DNA of 42,201 nucleotides from JANXQG01 sp037147235 (GCA_037147235.1 JBAWVO010000018.1:1-42201); one strand, 5' to 3'; positions 7,678 through 15,160 are shown, counted from the first letter of the stretch. Program-made: numbers and translations. Notes: generated by a model from the letters alone, not told the origin.

Positions 7678-8681
7678 TCCCCCGCCTGAGCCTGCCGGAT
7701 CCATTCCCTTAACTGGTCCGCGTCCCACTCTTCCATATCGACTTCGTTCGGCTTGGCGATCGCTTTCTTCCGCAGGTCGGGTCGCGTCCACATCGGCGCG
7801 ACGTCTGCCGGGGTGTCGCCGGTAATCGCCAGCACCCGCAGGTTGTAGTCGCCCGGCAACTTGCCGAGTACCGCGTAGCGACGGGCCTTCTTGAGGTTTC
7901 TGTGGATCCGATTCATCACGAAGCCGTTGGCCTTGGCATAGCACGGGCCGTTCCACCACTCCACGCCCGCCCGATCGACGAATTTTCGGTCCCGGCAGTA
8001 GCTAATAAGCACCTTGCCGACTGCCCGAGTTGCCTTCTGGAACATGAGCAGTTCGCAAAGCTGGTTGAGTAGTTGGGTGTCGGGGATATTCTTCTTGTGG
8101 TGCCCGGCGAGCTTCTTGAACTCGTGGTTCGGAATCTCCTTCCCCTCCGTGTTGAATGCCTGGATGTAGGTGAATGACCTCGCGCCGGCACTGAGCCCGT
8201 TCTTCAATCGGAAGTCCAGTCCTTCCTTCGTGCGCTCGGCCATCTTGCGAGCTTCTTCCTCCGCTACCCAAGACAGGATCGCCAAAAGCAGGCGGGAGGT
8301 GGGGTCGCGCAAGTCAATGATCGACCCACTCCATCCTTTCAGGATGACGATTCGGACGCCGCGGTTGAAGAGGGTCTCGATGGTCTGATAACAATCGCTC
8401 ATGGAGCGTCCGATGCGATCGAGGCGAAGCACAACTAAGGCGTCACCCTTTCGGAGGTTACGTAAACAGAACAGCCCCATCGGCCGCTTGGAAAACTTTG
8501 TCTTGTAGCCCGACGTGCCGGGCGGCTCTTCGAGAATCGTCGGCTCCGGCAGACCCATCGCCTTGCATGCGGCCTCGATGAGCTCGCGCTGAGTGTTGCA
8601 ACTTTCGGTTTGCTTAATATCGCTGGCACGGACCAGCCCCCAGCATCTTAGGGGGGGCGTGGCGGTCGTTGTTTCCGACAT
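7674..8681 (-). CDS. Serine recombinase (resolvase family)
   Basis: A 335-residue site-specific recombinase. The N-terminal catalytic domain shows VRASD with the nucleophile Ser near residue 20, followed by TxR and the LRLDRIGRSMSD motif with the conserved arginines. The C-terminal half (from about residue 150) has the length expected for a recombinase DNA-binding domain. A ribosome binding site (AAGGAG) precedes the start. Such enzymes invert, resolve or integrate DNA. In this element it coexists with a tyrosine integrase, so a resolvase or cargo-switching role is plausible but not shown. Confidence 0.9.
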   Translation of the reverse strand: MSETTTATPPLRCWGLVRASDIKQTESCNTQRELIEAACKAMGLPEPTILEEPPGTSGYKTKFSKRPMGLFCLRNLRKGDALVVLRLDRIGRSMSDCYQTIETLFNRGVRIVILKGWSGSIIDLRDPTSRLLLAILSWVAEEEARKMAERTKEGLDFRLKNGLSAGARSFTYIQAFNTEGKEIPNHEFKKLAGHHKKNIPDTQLLNQLCELLMFQKATRAVGKVLISYCRDRKFVDRAGVEWWNGPCYAKANGFVMNRIHRNLKKARRYAVLGKLPGDYNLRVLAITGDTPADVAPMWTRPDLRKKAIAKPNEVDMEEWDADQLREWIRQAQAGE

Positions 8682-8683
8682 GG

Positions 8684-9199
8684 TTATCTCCTTTGGGTTG
8701 CTTGGTAGGCTCCGTCTAGTTTATCGAATCTCCTTTGCTCGGCTCCCACATTCGACAGCCAGATCCCGGCGACGACGAGGGCCAGCACGACGATGAGTGC
8801 GGCCCAGTTGGCGGCAGTCCACGGCTCATTGACGATGATTAGCGGGGGCGGTTTCTGCCGGAAGTGCCGGTAGTCGCCCCGCGGTTGGCTGGAACGGCGA
8901 GCATGGGGCGAAGAGCGTCGAACGGCCGGATGTCCTCCGCGTTTCGTTCTATTCCCCGCCCCATGCTCAGTTCCTTCTGTAAGCTGCGGAGCGGGCGATT
9001 CGGTTGGCGCAGATGCCACTGTTGGTGTGAGGGCACTGGCAACGCTACACCCGCTCCGCGTGTTTTGGTTCGTTGTCTTCGGGGCTTTTCCGAGACACTT
9101 GCCGGGTATGGAAGTGGCGTTTCCGCGAAAGTCGGTCGTGCTTCCGGCGACCTCGAAGAGATAGCCACCCAGTTCCATGGTGTTGCTGGTATTGCTCAT
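8684..9199 (-). CDS. Tail-anchored hypothetical protein
   Basis: A 171-residue protein starting at an ATG preceded by AGGAGA. The N-terminal two thirds are polar and low in complexity (Ser, Thr, Pro, Arg). A single hydrophobic helix (WAALIVVLALVVAGIWL, about residues 130-146) is followed by a short charged tail, so it is probably a bitopic membrane protein. It ends two bases before the recombinase start and should be co-transcribed with it. No family is recognised. Confidence 0.55.
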   Translation of the reverse strand: MSNTSNTMELGGYLFEVAGSTTDFRGNATSIPGKCLGKAPKTTNQNTRSGCSVASALTPTVASAPTESPAPQLTEGTEHGAGNRTKRGGHPAVRRSSPHARRSSQPRGDYRHFRQKPPPLIIVNEPWTAANWAALIVVLALVVAGIWLSNVGAEQRRFDKLDGAYQATQRR

Positions 9200-9230
9200 C
9201 GGGTTCTCCTTGCAGAAAAACGTCGCCAGA

Positions 9231-9268
9231 CCCAACCCTCCAGGAGCTTAGCTTGGGGGAGGGTTGGG
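9231..9268 (-). repeat. 11-bp inverted repeat in leader
   Basis: CCCAACCCTCC at 9231-9241 pairs perfectly with GGAGGGTTGGG at 9258-9268 across a 16-base loop. It lies between the 75-residue gene (9314-9541) and the gene starting at 9199. On the minus strand the stem is followed about ten bases later by a short T run (GTTTTTC), so it could be a terminator or an intercistronic hairpin. Confidence 0.6.
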
Positions 9269-9313
9269 CCACTTCCCGCTTTCCCAAACGGGCGGCGACG
9301 AGGGTTCATGGTA

Positions 9314-9541
9314 TCATCTTCCCTTGATTTCGTCTATCTGCTCCTGCATGTCGGTCAGGCAAGTCGCCATGGCCTTGATGATTGCCGCGAGCGTCGCCAT
9401 GTCGTTGCATTCGGACAGGCTGCGAATATGGACCAGGGCGGGTTCGATGGCGGACTCGTCGCCCGCCTCCAGGTGGGCTTGAAGCTGGTCAAACTCGTGG
9501 ATGAGTTCGAGACGTTGGCGAAGTATTTCCGGGGTGAGCAT
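9314..9541 (-). CDS. Small helical hypothetical protein
   Basis: A 75-residue acidic, helix-rich protein (MLTPEILRQRLELIHEFDQL at the start). The start is well supported by GAGGAGGA upstream and overlaps the stop of the 52-residue gene as TAATG. No family is recognised. Its size and position within the replication and recombination module suggest an accessory or regulatory role, without direct evidence. Confidence 0.65.
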   Translation of the reverse strand: MLTPEILRQRLELIHEFDQLQAHLEAGDESAIEPALVHIRSLSECNDMATLAAIIKAMATCLTDMQEQIDEIKGR

Positions 9542-9699
9542 TATAATTCCTCCTCAAACATGGTTTTTTGTGCTGGGTTATCGTCTAAATGCGAGAGCAA
9601 CATCGTCTGGTGGTGACGCGGTTCGGCCTCCCGCTTGCGGCGGGCCTCTTCGTCCTCGTAGCGGTCGCGTTCCAAGCGCTCTTTGAGTATCTGGTTCAT
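9541..9699 (-). CDS. 52-residue charged protein
   Basis: A short gene starting 8 bases after the stop of the AAA+ gene and ending in TAATG overlap with the next gene. The product is highly charged (KERLERDRYEDEEARRKREA) and ends MFEEEL. The Glu-Glu-Leu tail is encoded by the bases that form the ribosome binding site of the next gene. The overlap supports it as real; function is unknown. Confidence 0.5.
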   Translation of the reverse strand: MNQILKERLERDRYEDEEARRKREAEPRHHQTMLLSHLDDNPAQKTMFEEEL

Positions 9700-9707
9700 A
9701 AAGTGAC

Positions 9708-10364
9708 TCACGATGCCACCTCCAGTCGAGCATCTTCAATAATGTCGAGAGCCCTTCGCATGCTGAAGGTGCCTTCGTCATCGAAGGCCGTGGTGTAGTC
9801 GGGTGGCGGGATCCCTTCGCAGGTGCAGACCTGGGCCAGGCGATTCATGCAGGCCGAAGCGAAGGCGATGTCGGCAGTGAACTCGTATTGCTTCCACCGA
9901 TCGAGGAAGGCACGCTTCCCCTCCTTGCGGAATAGGCTAATGTCGTTGCTCGTGGCAATCACAATCACCTTCCGGTCGGTGTTTTTGATCGTGACCTCGA
10001 TGTGATTTTTCAGATAATTTATCGTCTGCTGAGACAAAAACTCTAGCTCTTCTACAAGAAGTACATGCCAGTACTGGCCGCTCTTGAAGCGGAACGGGCT
10101 GGATGCCGGGTCGAAGTATCGCTCGGCAAGTTCTAGGCAGAACTCCGTGCCGTTGAGGCGGTAGACGGTCGAGGGAAACCCCTCGGTCCCTAGTGCGGTG
10201 GCGATTGCCTCTGCCGCAGTCGTCTTGCCTGTGCCGGACTTTCCGTACAGTAGCAAGGCGTCGTTGCGCGGGTTGGCGACGAATCGTTTCAGTCTCGCAA
10301 TGCACGGCTGACCGACAATCTCGTCGAGGGTTGTCGGTTGCCATTCACAGAAGAGTCTGGACAT
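9708..10364 (-). CDS. AAA+ ATPase, clamp-loader-like
   Basis: A 218-residue AAA+ protein with the N-terminal layout of clamp-loader small subunits: EWQPTTLDEIVGQP (compare the RFC box), Walker A GKSGTGKT at residues 41-48, and sensor 1 VIVIATSN near residue 135. The Walker B site reads VLLVEELEF, with Glu in place of the usual first Asp, and the C-terminal collar domain of RFC subunits is missing. It may be a minimal loader or a helicase-loading ATPase (DnaC-like role). It starts after AGGAG and lies directly downstream of the SNF2 gene on the same strand. Confidence 0.75.
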   Translation of the reverse strand: MSRLFCEWQPTTLDEIVGQPCIARLKRFVANPRNDALLLYGKSGTGKTTAAEAIATALGTEGFPSTVYRLNGTEFCLELAERYFDPASSPFRFKSGQYWHVLLVEELEFLSQQTINYLKNHIEVTIKNTDRKVIVIATSNDISLFRKEGKRAFLDRWKQYEFTADIAFASACMNRLAQVCTCEGIPPPDYTTAFDDEGTFSMRRALDIIEDARLEVAS

Positions 10365-10446
10365 CGGCTTGGCTCCTTTCGGTTATGGGAAAAAGAAAAT
10401 TTGTTTCGACAAATTAAACGCAAAAAACTCACTCAGGACTCAGCCA

Positions 10447-13400
10447 TCACCCGAACAGGCAAAGCTGCTCGATGGCGGACAGCGGGCGTTCTCGGTGGGT
10501 GGCGAGTGGCGTGGGGCGTGAGGCGATTGCTTCCTGCGCACCATGCTCACCCTCCATGACGCCTAGCTCTTCCTCGCCGCACTTCTTCCAGATACGCTCC
10601 GTTTCACCGAAGTCGATGTTCTCGGTTAGGCTCTTGGCAAGCTCCATGGCCAGCGACCCGCCGCCGTCCGTGGACATGGCAGCCAGCCCCTCGGCGGAGA
10701 ACTGCCCTTCCATGGCCAGCGAAGCGTCGAGCTTCCTGGCCATCAATGCCATCGCCCTGGCCTGCATCGACTCGGCGTAGTACAGGTAATAGACCCTGCA
10801 TGGCAGCTTCTGCCCGATTCGCCACGACCTGCGGCTAGCTTGACGCAACGTAAAGGTATCGTATCCCGTCTCATAGAAAATTAACGATGGGAAGTTGAAA
10901 GATCCCTTCGCGTCGAACAGCGTAAGGCCGGTCGAGACCGGCTGGGGATGCGAAATCATTACATCGACGTCCGGTGCGTTCTTGGCGATCCAGGCACTAC
11001 GCCCCTTGGTCGGCACCTTGGCGGCATCGAGCACCTTGACCCGATACCCAGCCTGCCGCACGATCTTCTCCAGGCGACCCAGTACAGGATGCGTGGAGGT
11101 GTAACATGCAAATACCCAGCATTGCCGACCTTGCGATTTCTCCGCAGCGAGAATCTTCAACAACTCTCGCTCCTTTGGCCAGAGGGTTTTGCTATCGAGC
11201 GTCGGCGGCGAGACGATCGGCACGTAACGGCCGTTGGGACCGTCCTTGTGATCGACATACCCGAGGGTCTTCCAGTCGTAAGGATAGTCGGGGTAGGCCA
11301 GTAAGGCATGGAGCATGGGTGACAAAAGCTGGTGACTCCCTTTCCGCATGAGCTTTTGAACGGCGTCCTTGAGCGTCCTTTCCATGTCGCGGTACGTCTC
11401 GCCTAGTTCAGTACCCATCTCCACCGCCGTTGGGTGTTCGTGGTAACTCGGCAGGTTCGCGGCCACGTCCTTCAGCGATAGAAAGACCGTGTTGGCGATG
11501 AGGTGCCTGCCGTAGAGCGTCGGCATGATGCCTGGCTGCTCGGCCAGTCGCATGGTGCGTGTTCTGCCGTTGGAGCGGCGGTTGTCGTTCCCGCCACGCT
11601 CCTTCTCGGTGATGATGGTGTCCACTCGCCCATAGCGATGTGCGAACTCCATGCTGTCCGACCAGCCCAAGTCTTCCGCCCTAAGACTCTTGGCCGCCAT
11701 GCGGAACAAGAGCGAGCGAACGTGGCTCGCCTTGCCGCCAATGATCGTGCCGGTCATGCCGATTACCTTGCGACACGATGCAACCAGTGCCCCGAGGGCT
11801 GTCGCCCTTGCACTGTCCTCAGATTTAAGCTGGTGGCAGTTGTGGACGAGGATTCCGTTGGCGAAGTAGTTGTGGTGCGTCTCGACGGTCAGGTCGTAAA
11901 CGTATTCGTCTTTGATGTCAACTGTTTCAACCGAGAGTACGTGACTCTCGCGACAGCCTCGACTACCTCCCCAAGATGATCCAGTACCTTCGCATTTGTA
12001 AACCGCACCACCACCCATCCGCGCTCTGCCAGAAACATTTCCTTTTTCCTGTCCTGTGATTTGCGCATTTTCCTCAAGTGACTGTGCCCGTCGATCTCGA
12101 TTGCAATCTTCAGCATCCTTGAACCAAGGTCGATCTTGTAATGGTTCGGAAAACCTGAACCTACGGACATGTGCGTCGGAACTACGAGCGGAGACCAGTT
12201 TATCGTCTCTACTAAGCGTGCCTCCGCCTTCGTCAGCCCACGACCATTGCCCCCCTGGATACCGCAAAATGGCTTGCTTCGCATCGTGGCCGCCATCTTC
12301 GCCCTGATCTTCGGATCTTTGTTCATCTCTCGGCAGTGATTTGACCATGCCTGAAGCTGCTTTGGCGATCTGTTTGCCATTACTTTGGCCATGTGACGAC
12401 GGTTGCTCGGCTTTTGCCAGTATGCCAATCGGCTGCAACTCTTGGTACAGTACCGAATTTGTGGTTTGCGTGGCGTGAACGTCTCGTGGCAGTGTTCGCA
12501 GATTTTCTGCATAGATTGTGTCTCCACACATGAGGTCCGCAGCGCGATTGTAAGTGCCGTTAGCGAAGATGCGATGACCTTCCGTGCATACAAAACCGCC
12601 GCCTGTGTGTGTTACTCGGACCATCCGTTCTCGTCTCTTGATTCGATGAACGGCAGTCACCTTGGCTGGCATCATTCGTTGCCGGTTGTGGTCATAGGCC
12701 ATGACATATTCGCCAGCGACCACGCTGCTAATGGCATTGTACTGATGAGACGCCATCAATACAACTGCATCGCCCGGAAAACATTCGTCGGCAATCAGGT
12801 AATCAAACACCCCATTCATTTGCTTATGGATGTAATCAGCAGGTGCCCAGACTTGTTTTCTGGCATCACCGGCGTACTGCCAGAGTGCGGCGTTGCATAT
12901 CTTGACGACGGGCATGCCATCGGCATTGCGTCGGGTGGTGACTTCGGCATTGCACCGCTTTTTGGATTTTTCCAAGTCTTGCAATACCAGAAAGTTCCCT
13001 TCGCCCTTGGCCTTGCTTCGTACTTGGGCGCCGCAGTCGGGGCAGTGCAGGATGCCCTGACTGTCCTCGATAGCGGCAGGTTGCCACGCCGGACCCATCT
13101 TGGCGGTCGTCTCGCCCATGATGAGCCAGAGCGGCCTTGCCAGCTTACCGCGCGGCAGGAGCAGTAGTTCGTCCCACCGTTCCAGGGTCCAGACGTCCAC
13201 GGCACGGGCCGGGAAGATGGCGGCGAGTTCCGCTTGCCACGTTGCAACCAAGTGGGGCGGAACCATTGCTATGGCTCGATACGGCTTGCCAGCGGCGTGG
13301 GCATGGACCGTACAAATGCCTATTTGCGTTTTGCCTGTCCCCATTTCTGCCGCACAGAACACAGCCTTCTGGTGTTGCAGCGTTTTCATCATCGCAGTGA

Positions 13401-13854
13401 TAACGTGGGCCTGTGCCGGAAGCATGGGCCGCTTCAAGTCCAACTCAACCACGGCGTCGGTGGACGGGACGTGGAGCGGCTCGAAGGCTTGGCGGGCACG
13501 GTCGGCCACCAACGCTGGCTGCGACAAGCGATTCCCGACACGCTCCGTCTCTTGATCAACCACGCCCATCATCATGCCAATGACTGCCCTTGCCATCTCC
13601 TCGTCCGCAACGATGGAGAGCACGTTGATGACGGTCTTCTTCACGGGCTTGCCGTGGTGGTCGGTCAATGCCGAAGCATCTTCAATCCGGGTCTTGATCT
13701 GCTTGAAGTACGGGATGGCGTCCGCCGTAATGGCCGTCGCAAGCGCGGCGTTGCTCGCAACGAGCTTCGCATCGGACGCGGCAAGCTGCGCACGCAACTC
13801 GGAAATGGTGGCGGCGGAATCGGTAACGGACGCGGGCGTGGTGGCGTTAGCCAT
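10447..13854 (-). CDS. SNF2-type DEAD/H helicase with intein
   Basis: A 1135-residue precursor; the ATG at 13854 follows AGGAG at a good distance and gives MANATTPASV. Helicase motif I is AEMGTGKTQ (residues 169-177). A zinc-ribbon-like insert (CPDCGAQV) precedes motif II. Motif II reads DE, then a 315-residue intein, then CH, giving DECH after splicing; motif III-like MTGTI follows. The C-terminal lobe ends in motif VI QASRRSWRIGQ, typical of SNF2-family translocases. The mature protein would be about 820 residues. It probably acts as a DNA translocase in the element's replication or repair, upstream of the AAA+ gene. Confidence 0.9.
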   Translation of the reverse strand: MANATTPASVTDSAATISELRAQLAASDAKLVASNAALATAITADAIPYFKQIKTRIEDASALTDHHGKPVKKTVINVLSIVADEEMARAVIGMMMGVVDQETERVGNRLSQPALVADRARQAFEPLHVPSTDAVVELDLKRPMLPAQAHVITAMMKTLQHQKAVFCAAEMGTGKTQIGICTVHAHAAGKPYRAIAMVPPHLVATWQAELAAIFPARAVDVWTLERWDELLLLPRGKLARPLWLIMGETTAKMGPAWQPAAIEDSQGILHCPDCGAQVRSKAKGEGNFLVLQDLEKSKKRCNAEVTTRRNADGMPVVKICNAALWQYAGDARKQVWAPADYIHKQMNGVFDYLIADECFPGDAVVLMASHQYNAISSVVAGEYVMAYDHNRQRMMPAKVTAVHRIKRRERMVRVTHTGGGFVCTEGHRIFANGTYNRAADLMCGDTIYAENLRTLPRDVHATQTTNSVLYQELQPIGILAKAEQPSSHGQSNGKQIAKAASGMVKSLPRDEQRSEDQGEDGGHDAKQAILRYPGGQWSWADEGGGTLSRDDKLVSARSSDAHVRRFRFSEPLQDRPWFKDAEDCNRDRRAQSLEENAQITGQEKGNVSGRARMGGGAVYKCEGTGSSWGGSRGCRESHVLSVETVDIKDEYVYDLTVETHHNYFANGILVHNCHQLKSEDSARATALGALVASCRKVIGMTGTIIGGKASHVRSLLFRMAAKSLRAEDLGWSDSMEFAHRYGRVDTIITEKERGGNDNRRSNGRTRTMRLAEQPGIMPTLYGRHLIANTVFLSLKDVAANLPSYHEHPTAVEMGTELGETYRDMERTLKDAVQKLMRKGSHQLLSPMLHALLAYPDYPYDWKTLGYVDHKDGPNGRYVPIVSPPTLDSKTLWPKERELLKILAAEKSQGRQCWVFACYTSTHPVLGRLEKIVRQAGYRVKVLDAAKVPTKGRSAWIAKNAPDVDVMISHPQPVSTGLTLFDAKGSFNFPSLIFYETGYDTFTLRQASRRSWRIGQKLPCRVYYLYYAESMQARAMALMARKLDASLAMEGQFSAEGLAAMSTDGGGSLAMELAKSLTENIDFGETERIWKKCGEEELGVMEGEHGAQEAIASRPTPLATHRERPLSAIEQLCLFG
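11839..12783 (-). other. Intein in helicase motif II
   Basis: A 315-residue intein, precursor residues 358-672. It starts CFPGDAVVLM (Cys1, block A), has block B CTEGHRIF with the TxxH-type His and LMCGDTI, and ends with block F VYDLTVETHHNYF and block G ILVHN before Cys+1. All nucleophiles and the terminal His-Asn are present, so it should splice. The insertion point is between Glu and Cys of the DECH box, a catalytic site. The linker between the splicing blocks is Gly/Ser/Arg/Gln-rich in this frame and overlaps another gene. Confidence 0.93.
11889..12512 (-). CDS. Vsr-like homing endonuclease, nested frame
   Basis: A 207-residue protein in a different frame from the intein that contains it. 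It has its own ribosome binding site (GGAGA eight bases before the ATG at 12512). It starts with a CxxC-x13-CxxxC zinc finger (CEHC to CTKSC). It then carries a PD-(D/E)xK/Vsr-like core: YKIDLGSRMLKIAIEIDGHS with downstream D, R and the strand GWVVVRFTN. Such folds occur in the EDxHD class of homing endonucleases. It ends inside the codons of intein block F. It should cut intein-less helicase genes to spread the intein. A 27-codon upstream extension is possible but lacks a ribosome binding site. Confidence 0.85.
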   Translation of the reverse strand: MQKICEHCHETFTPRKPQIRYCTKSCSRLAYWQKPSNRRHMAKVMANRSPKQLQAWSNHCREMNKDPKIRAKMAATMRSKPFCGIQGGNGRGLTKAEARLVETINWSPLVVPTHMSVGSGFPNHYKIDLGSRMLKIAIEIDGHSHLRKMRKSQDRKKEMFLAERGWVVVRFTNAKVLDHLGEVVEAVARVTYSRLKQLTSKTNTFTT

Positions 13855-13903
13855 AGTGATAGCTCCTTTCGAGAGCAGCAGAGCAAGAGCACAACCTGCG
13901 TGC

Positions 13904-13937
13904 CATGCACGGTGTGCATGTAACACGCTGGGCGTGT
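13904..13937 (-). promoter_or_regulatory. Two adjacent dyads before helicase gene
   Basis: CATGCAC-ggt-GTGCATG (13904-13920) and ACACGC-tgg-GCGTGT (13923-13937) lie 50-84 bases upstream of the helicase start, each with a 3-base centre. Two neighbouring dyads with the same centre length suggest operators for a dimeric repressor. No matching regulator is identified. Confidence 0.4.
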
Positions 13938-14027
13938 GGGGAACGCTCTGCAATTCGTTCCACTAAAAGCCGTTCGGAACCCCAAAAGAGGGGGTCGCGT
14001 AGTGTTAGTTGTGTTATTCGGATAAAC

Positions 14028-14049
14028 AAACCACCACAACGGGTGGTTT
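14028..14049 (-). terminator. Possible terminator hairpin
   Basis: AAACCACC (14028-14035) and GGTGGTTT (14042-14049) form a perfect 8-bp stem with a 6-base loop. On the minus strand the stem ends in TTTG followed by TTTAT, so it may end transcription from the upstream Cys-rich gene (14447-14674). The T tract is interrupted, so this is uncertain. Confidence 0.4.
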
Positions 14050-14093
14050 CAATATCGAAGTGACGATCTTGGTTGACGCGACGCTTGCATGAG

Positions 14094-14179
14094 TGCTTGC
14101 TTGCGTGCGTGCTTGCGATTCGCGTGCGTGCGTGCGTGCCAGGCCCCCATCGCGCGGGCGTGCGTATATATGTATACAT
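14094..14179. repeat. TTGC/GTGC tetranucleotide repeats
   Basis: The gap 13955-14446 has no supported gene. It contains runs of TTGC and GTGC tetramers. Two stretches alternate strictly between purine and pyrimidine: 14121-14139 (GC-rich) and 14158-14179 (changing from GC to TATATATG). Such tracts can adopt left-handed DNA or unwind. The position between two minus-strand transcription units suits a control or replication region, but no protein site is recognised. Confidence 0.5.
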
Positions 14180-14446
14180 CCACCCCACCCGAAAGACGTA
14201 GGTGGTTACATCATTTGGCACTAAGCTGTCGTCAAGCGGACTACACATGGCGGCAATCGTGTTGATATGTAATCATATTGACTACACTTATTCCGCTGCC
14301 GGCGCTTAATTCGCTTAATTCGCAGTGGTGTTTAGGAGCTGGAACCCTGAAAGTTCCGCCTTATACTGGCGCACAGCGCGCTTGTTTCCCACGACAGCGC
14401 GCACCATGTGGGGGGTTACTATTAGATAGAGCGGCGAGATTAGCGA

Positions 14447-14674
14447 CTATTTAGCTTTCCGAGCGGCTCTTGCGGCTGCGAGCCTAGTCGCGGCGGCTGC
14501 GGCTACATCTGGCGTGACGGCACGAGTGCGGCCGGTTTTACCTAGTCGGTATTGGTACAGCGGGCAATTAGTGATGTGGCACTGCTGAGTTTCCGTGTAG
14601 CTATCGCCGGAACATTCGCGGCAGTACTGCTTAACTGCTTGCAGGGGCGACTTGCGAATCGTTTCTACGCTCAT
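14447..14674 (-). CDS. Cys-rich small protein, single module
   Basis: A 75-residue protein with one metal-binding module: LQAVKQYCRECSGD, then CHITNCPLYQYRLGK. The pattern CxxCxG-x(7)-C-x4-C-x-L-x-x-YR-x-G also occurs twice in the protein at 16789-17223, so they are paralogs. Small proteins with this Cys-Tyr-Arg-Gly signature occur on phages and plasmids; their role is not known to me. The tail is Ala/Arg-rich. It has the same 25-bp upstream box at the same distance as its paralog. Confidence 0.75.
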   Translation of the reverse strand: MSVETIRKSPLQAVKQYCRECSGDSYTETQQCHITNCPLYQYRLGKTGRTRAVTPDVAAAAATRLAAARAARKAK

Positions 14675-14702
14675 AGGATACTCTCTTTAACAAGCTGGTT
14701 TG

Positions 14703-14727
14703 ATGGAAGTAGGTCAGGACGGGTAAA
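14703..14727 (-). promoter_or_regulatory. Shared 25-bp upstream box, copy 1
   Basis: On the minus strand this reads TTTACCCGTC, seven variable bases, ACTTCCAT, and ends 28 bases before the ATG at 14674. The same box with the same internal and external spacing lies before the gene at 17223. It is likely a common promoter element or operator for the two Cys-rich genes. Confidence 0.65.
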
Positions 14728-14858
14728 ATATCGACTTAGTGTGTTCTGCTAGGCGTTACTATCGCTGGGCTTTCTCGGCGCGCGCAGTACGAGCAGTGAG
14801 CTAGGCGGCCGAAGGGGTGACGAACGCGACGTCGAGATGGTGCGGTCATGGCGATGGT

Positions 14859-15002
14859 TTACTTATGTCGTTTGCGCTTATCCATGAGCCGATCGATGCA
14901 GTAGCCAATGAAACAGCCAGCGATTGCGGATGCTGCCGATCCAAGGATGACAACGAACGAGAACGCGAACGCGATGGCGAAAGACGTAAAACAGGTAGTC
15001 AT
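14859..15002 (-). CDS. 47-residue membrane peptide
   Basis: A short frame coding for FAIAFAFSFVVILGSAASAI, a Gly-zipper-like GCFIGYCIDRL segment and a basic tail (DKRKRHK). This is the pattern of a one- or two-pass micro-membrane protein with its positive end inside. There is no clear ribosome binding site. The plus-strand readings of the same stretch are charged and low in complexity and look like shadows. Function unknown; holin-like, toxin-like or regulator peptides are possible. The stretch 14728-14858 holds nothing I can call. Confidence 0.4.
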   Translation of the reverse strand: MTTCFTSFAIAFAFSFVVILGSAASAIAGCFIGYCIDRLMDKRKRHK

Positions 15003-15012
15003 GGCAATTGTT

Positions 15013-15072
15013 TGGCTGATGTCGAGCGCGCGTCGATGGCGCGTCGATGTCGTGGCTGATGTCGAGCGCGCG
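15013..15072. repeat. Direct repeat, 20 bp twice
   Basis: TGGCTGATGTCGAGCGCGCG occurs at 15013-15032 and again at 15053-15072, a 40-bp period. The 20 bases between carry two GTCGATG units. It lies in the spacer between the membrane peptide and the broken winged-helix gene. A GGTCAAG-tc-CTTGACC dyad follows at 15133-15148. Confidence 0.6.
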
Positions 15073-15160
15073 GTACGGCGAGACGGTGAGTAGAACGAAG
15101 CGACTCGCTCTAGTATGCTTTCTTATTAAGGTGGTCAAGTCCTTGACCCCATTGGTTTAT

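Noticed and set aside
12160..12176. A possible left attachment site sharing GAACCTACG with the tRNA
   Set aside because: Only nine bases match and the position is within the intein coding sequence, so it is chance similarity.
13234..13923. A 229-codon plus-strand frame across the helicase gene
   Set aside because: Antisense shadow of the N-terminal helicase; basic, Gly/Arg-rich, no recognisable motif.
14094..14179. A CRISPR array in the GC-rich repeats
   Set aside because: Units are four bases long without spacers; no cas genes in the window.
13847..14248. A 133-codon minus-strand frame over the helicase leader
   Set aside because: It runs through the repeats and dyads and past the helicase ribosome binding site; composition is not protein-like.
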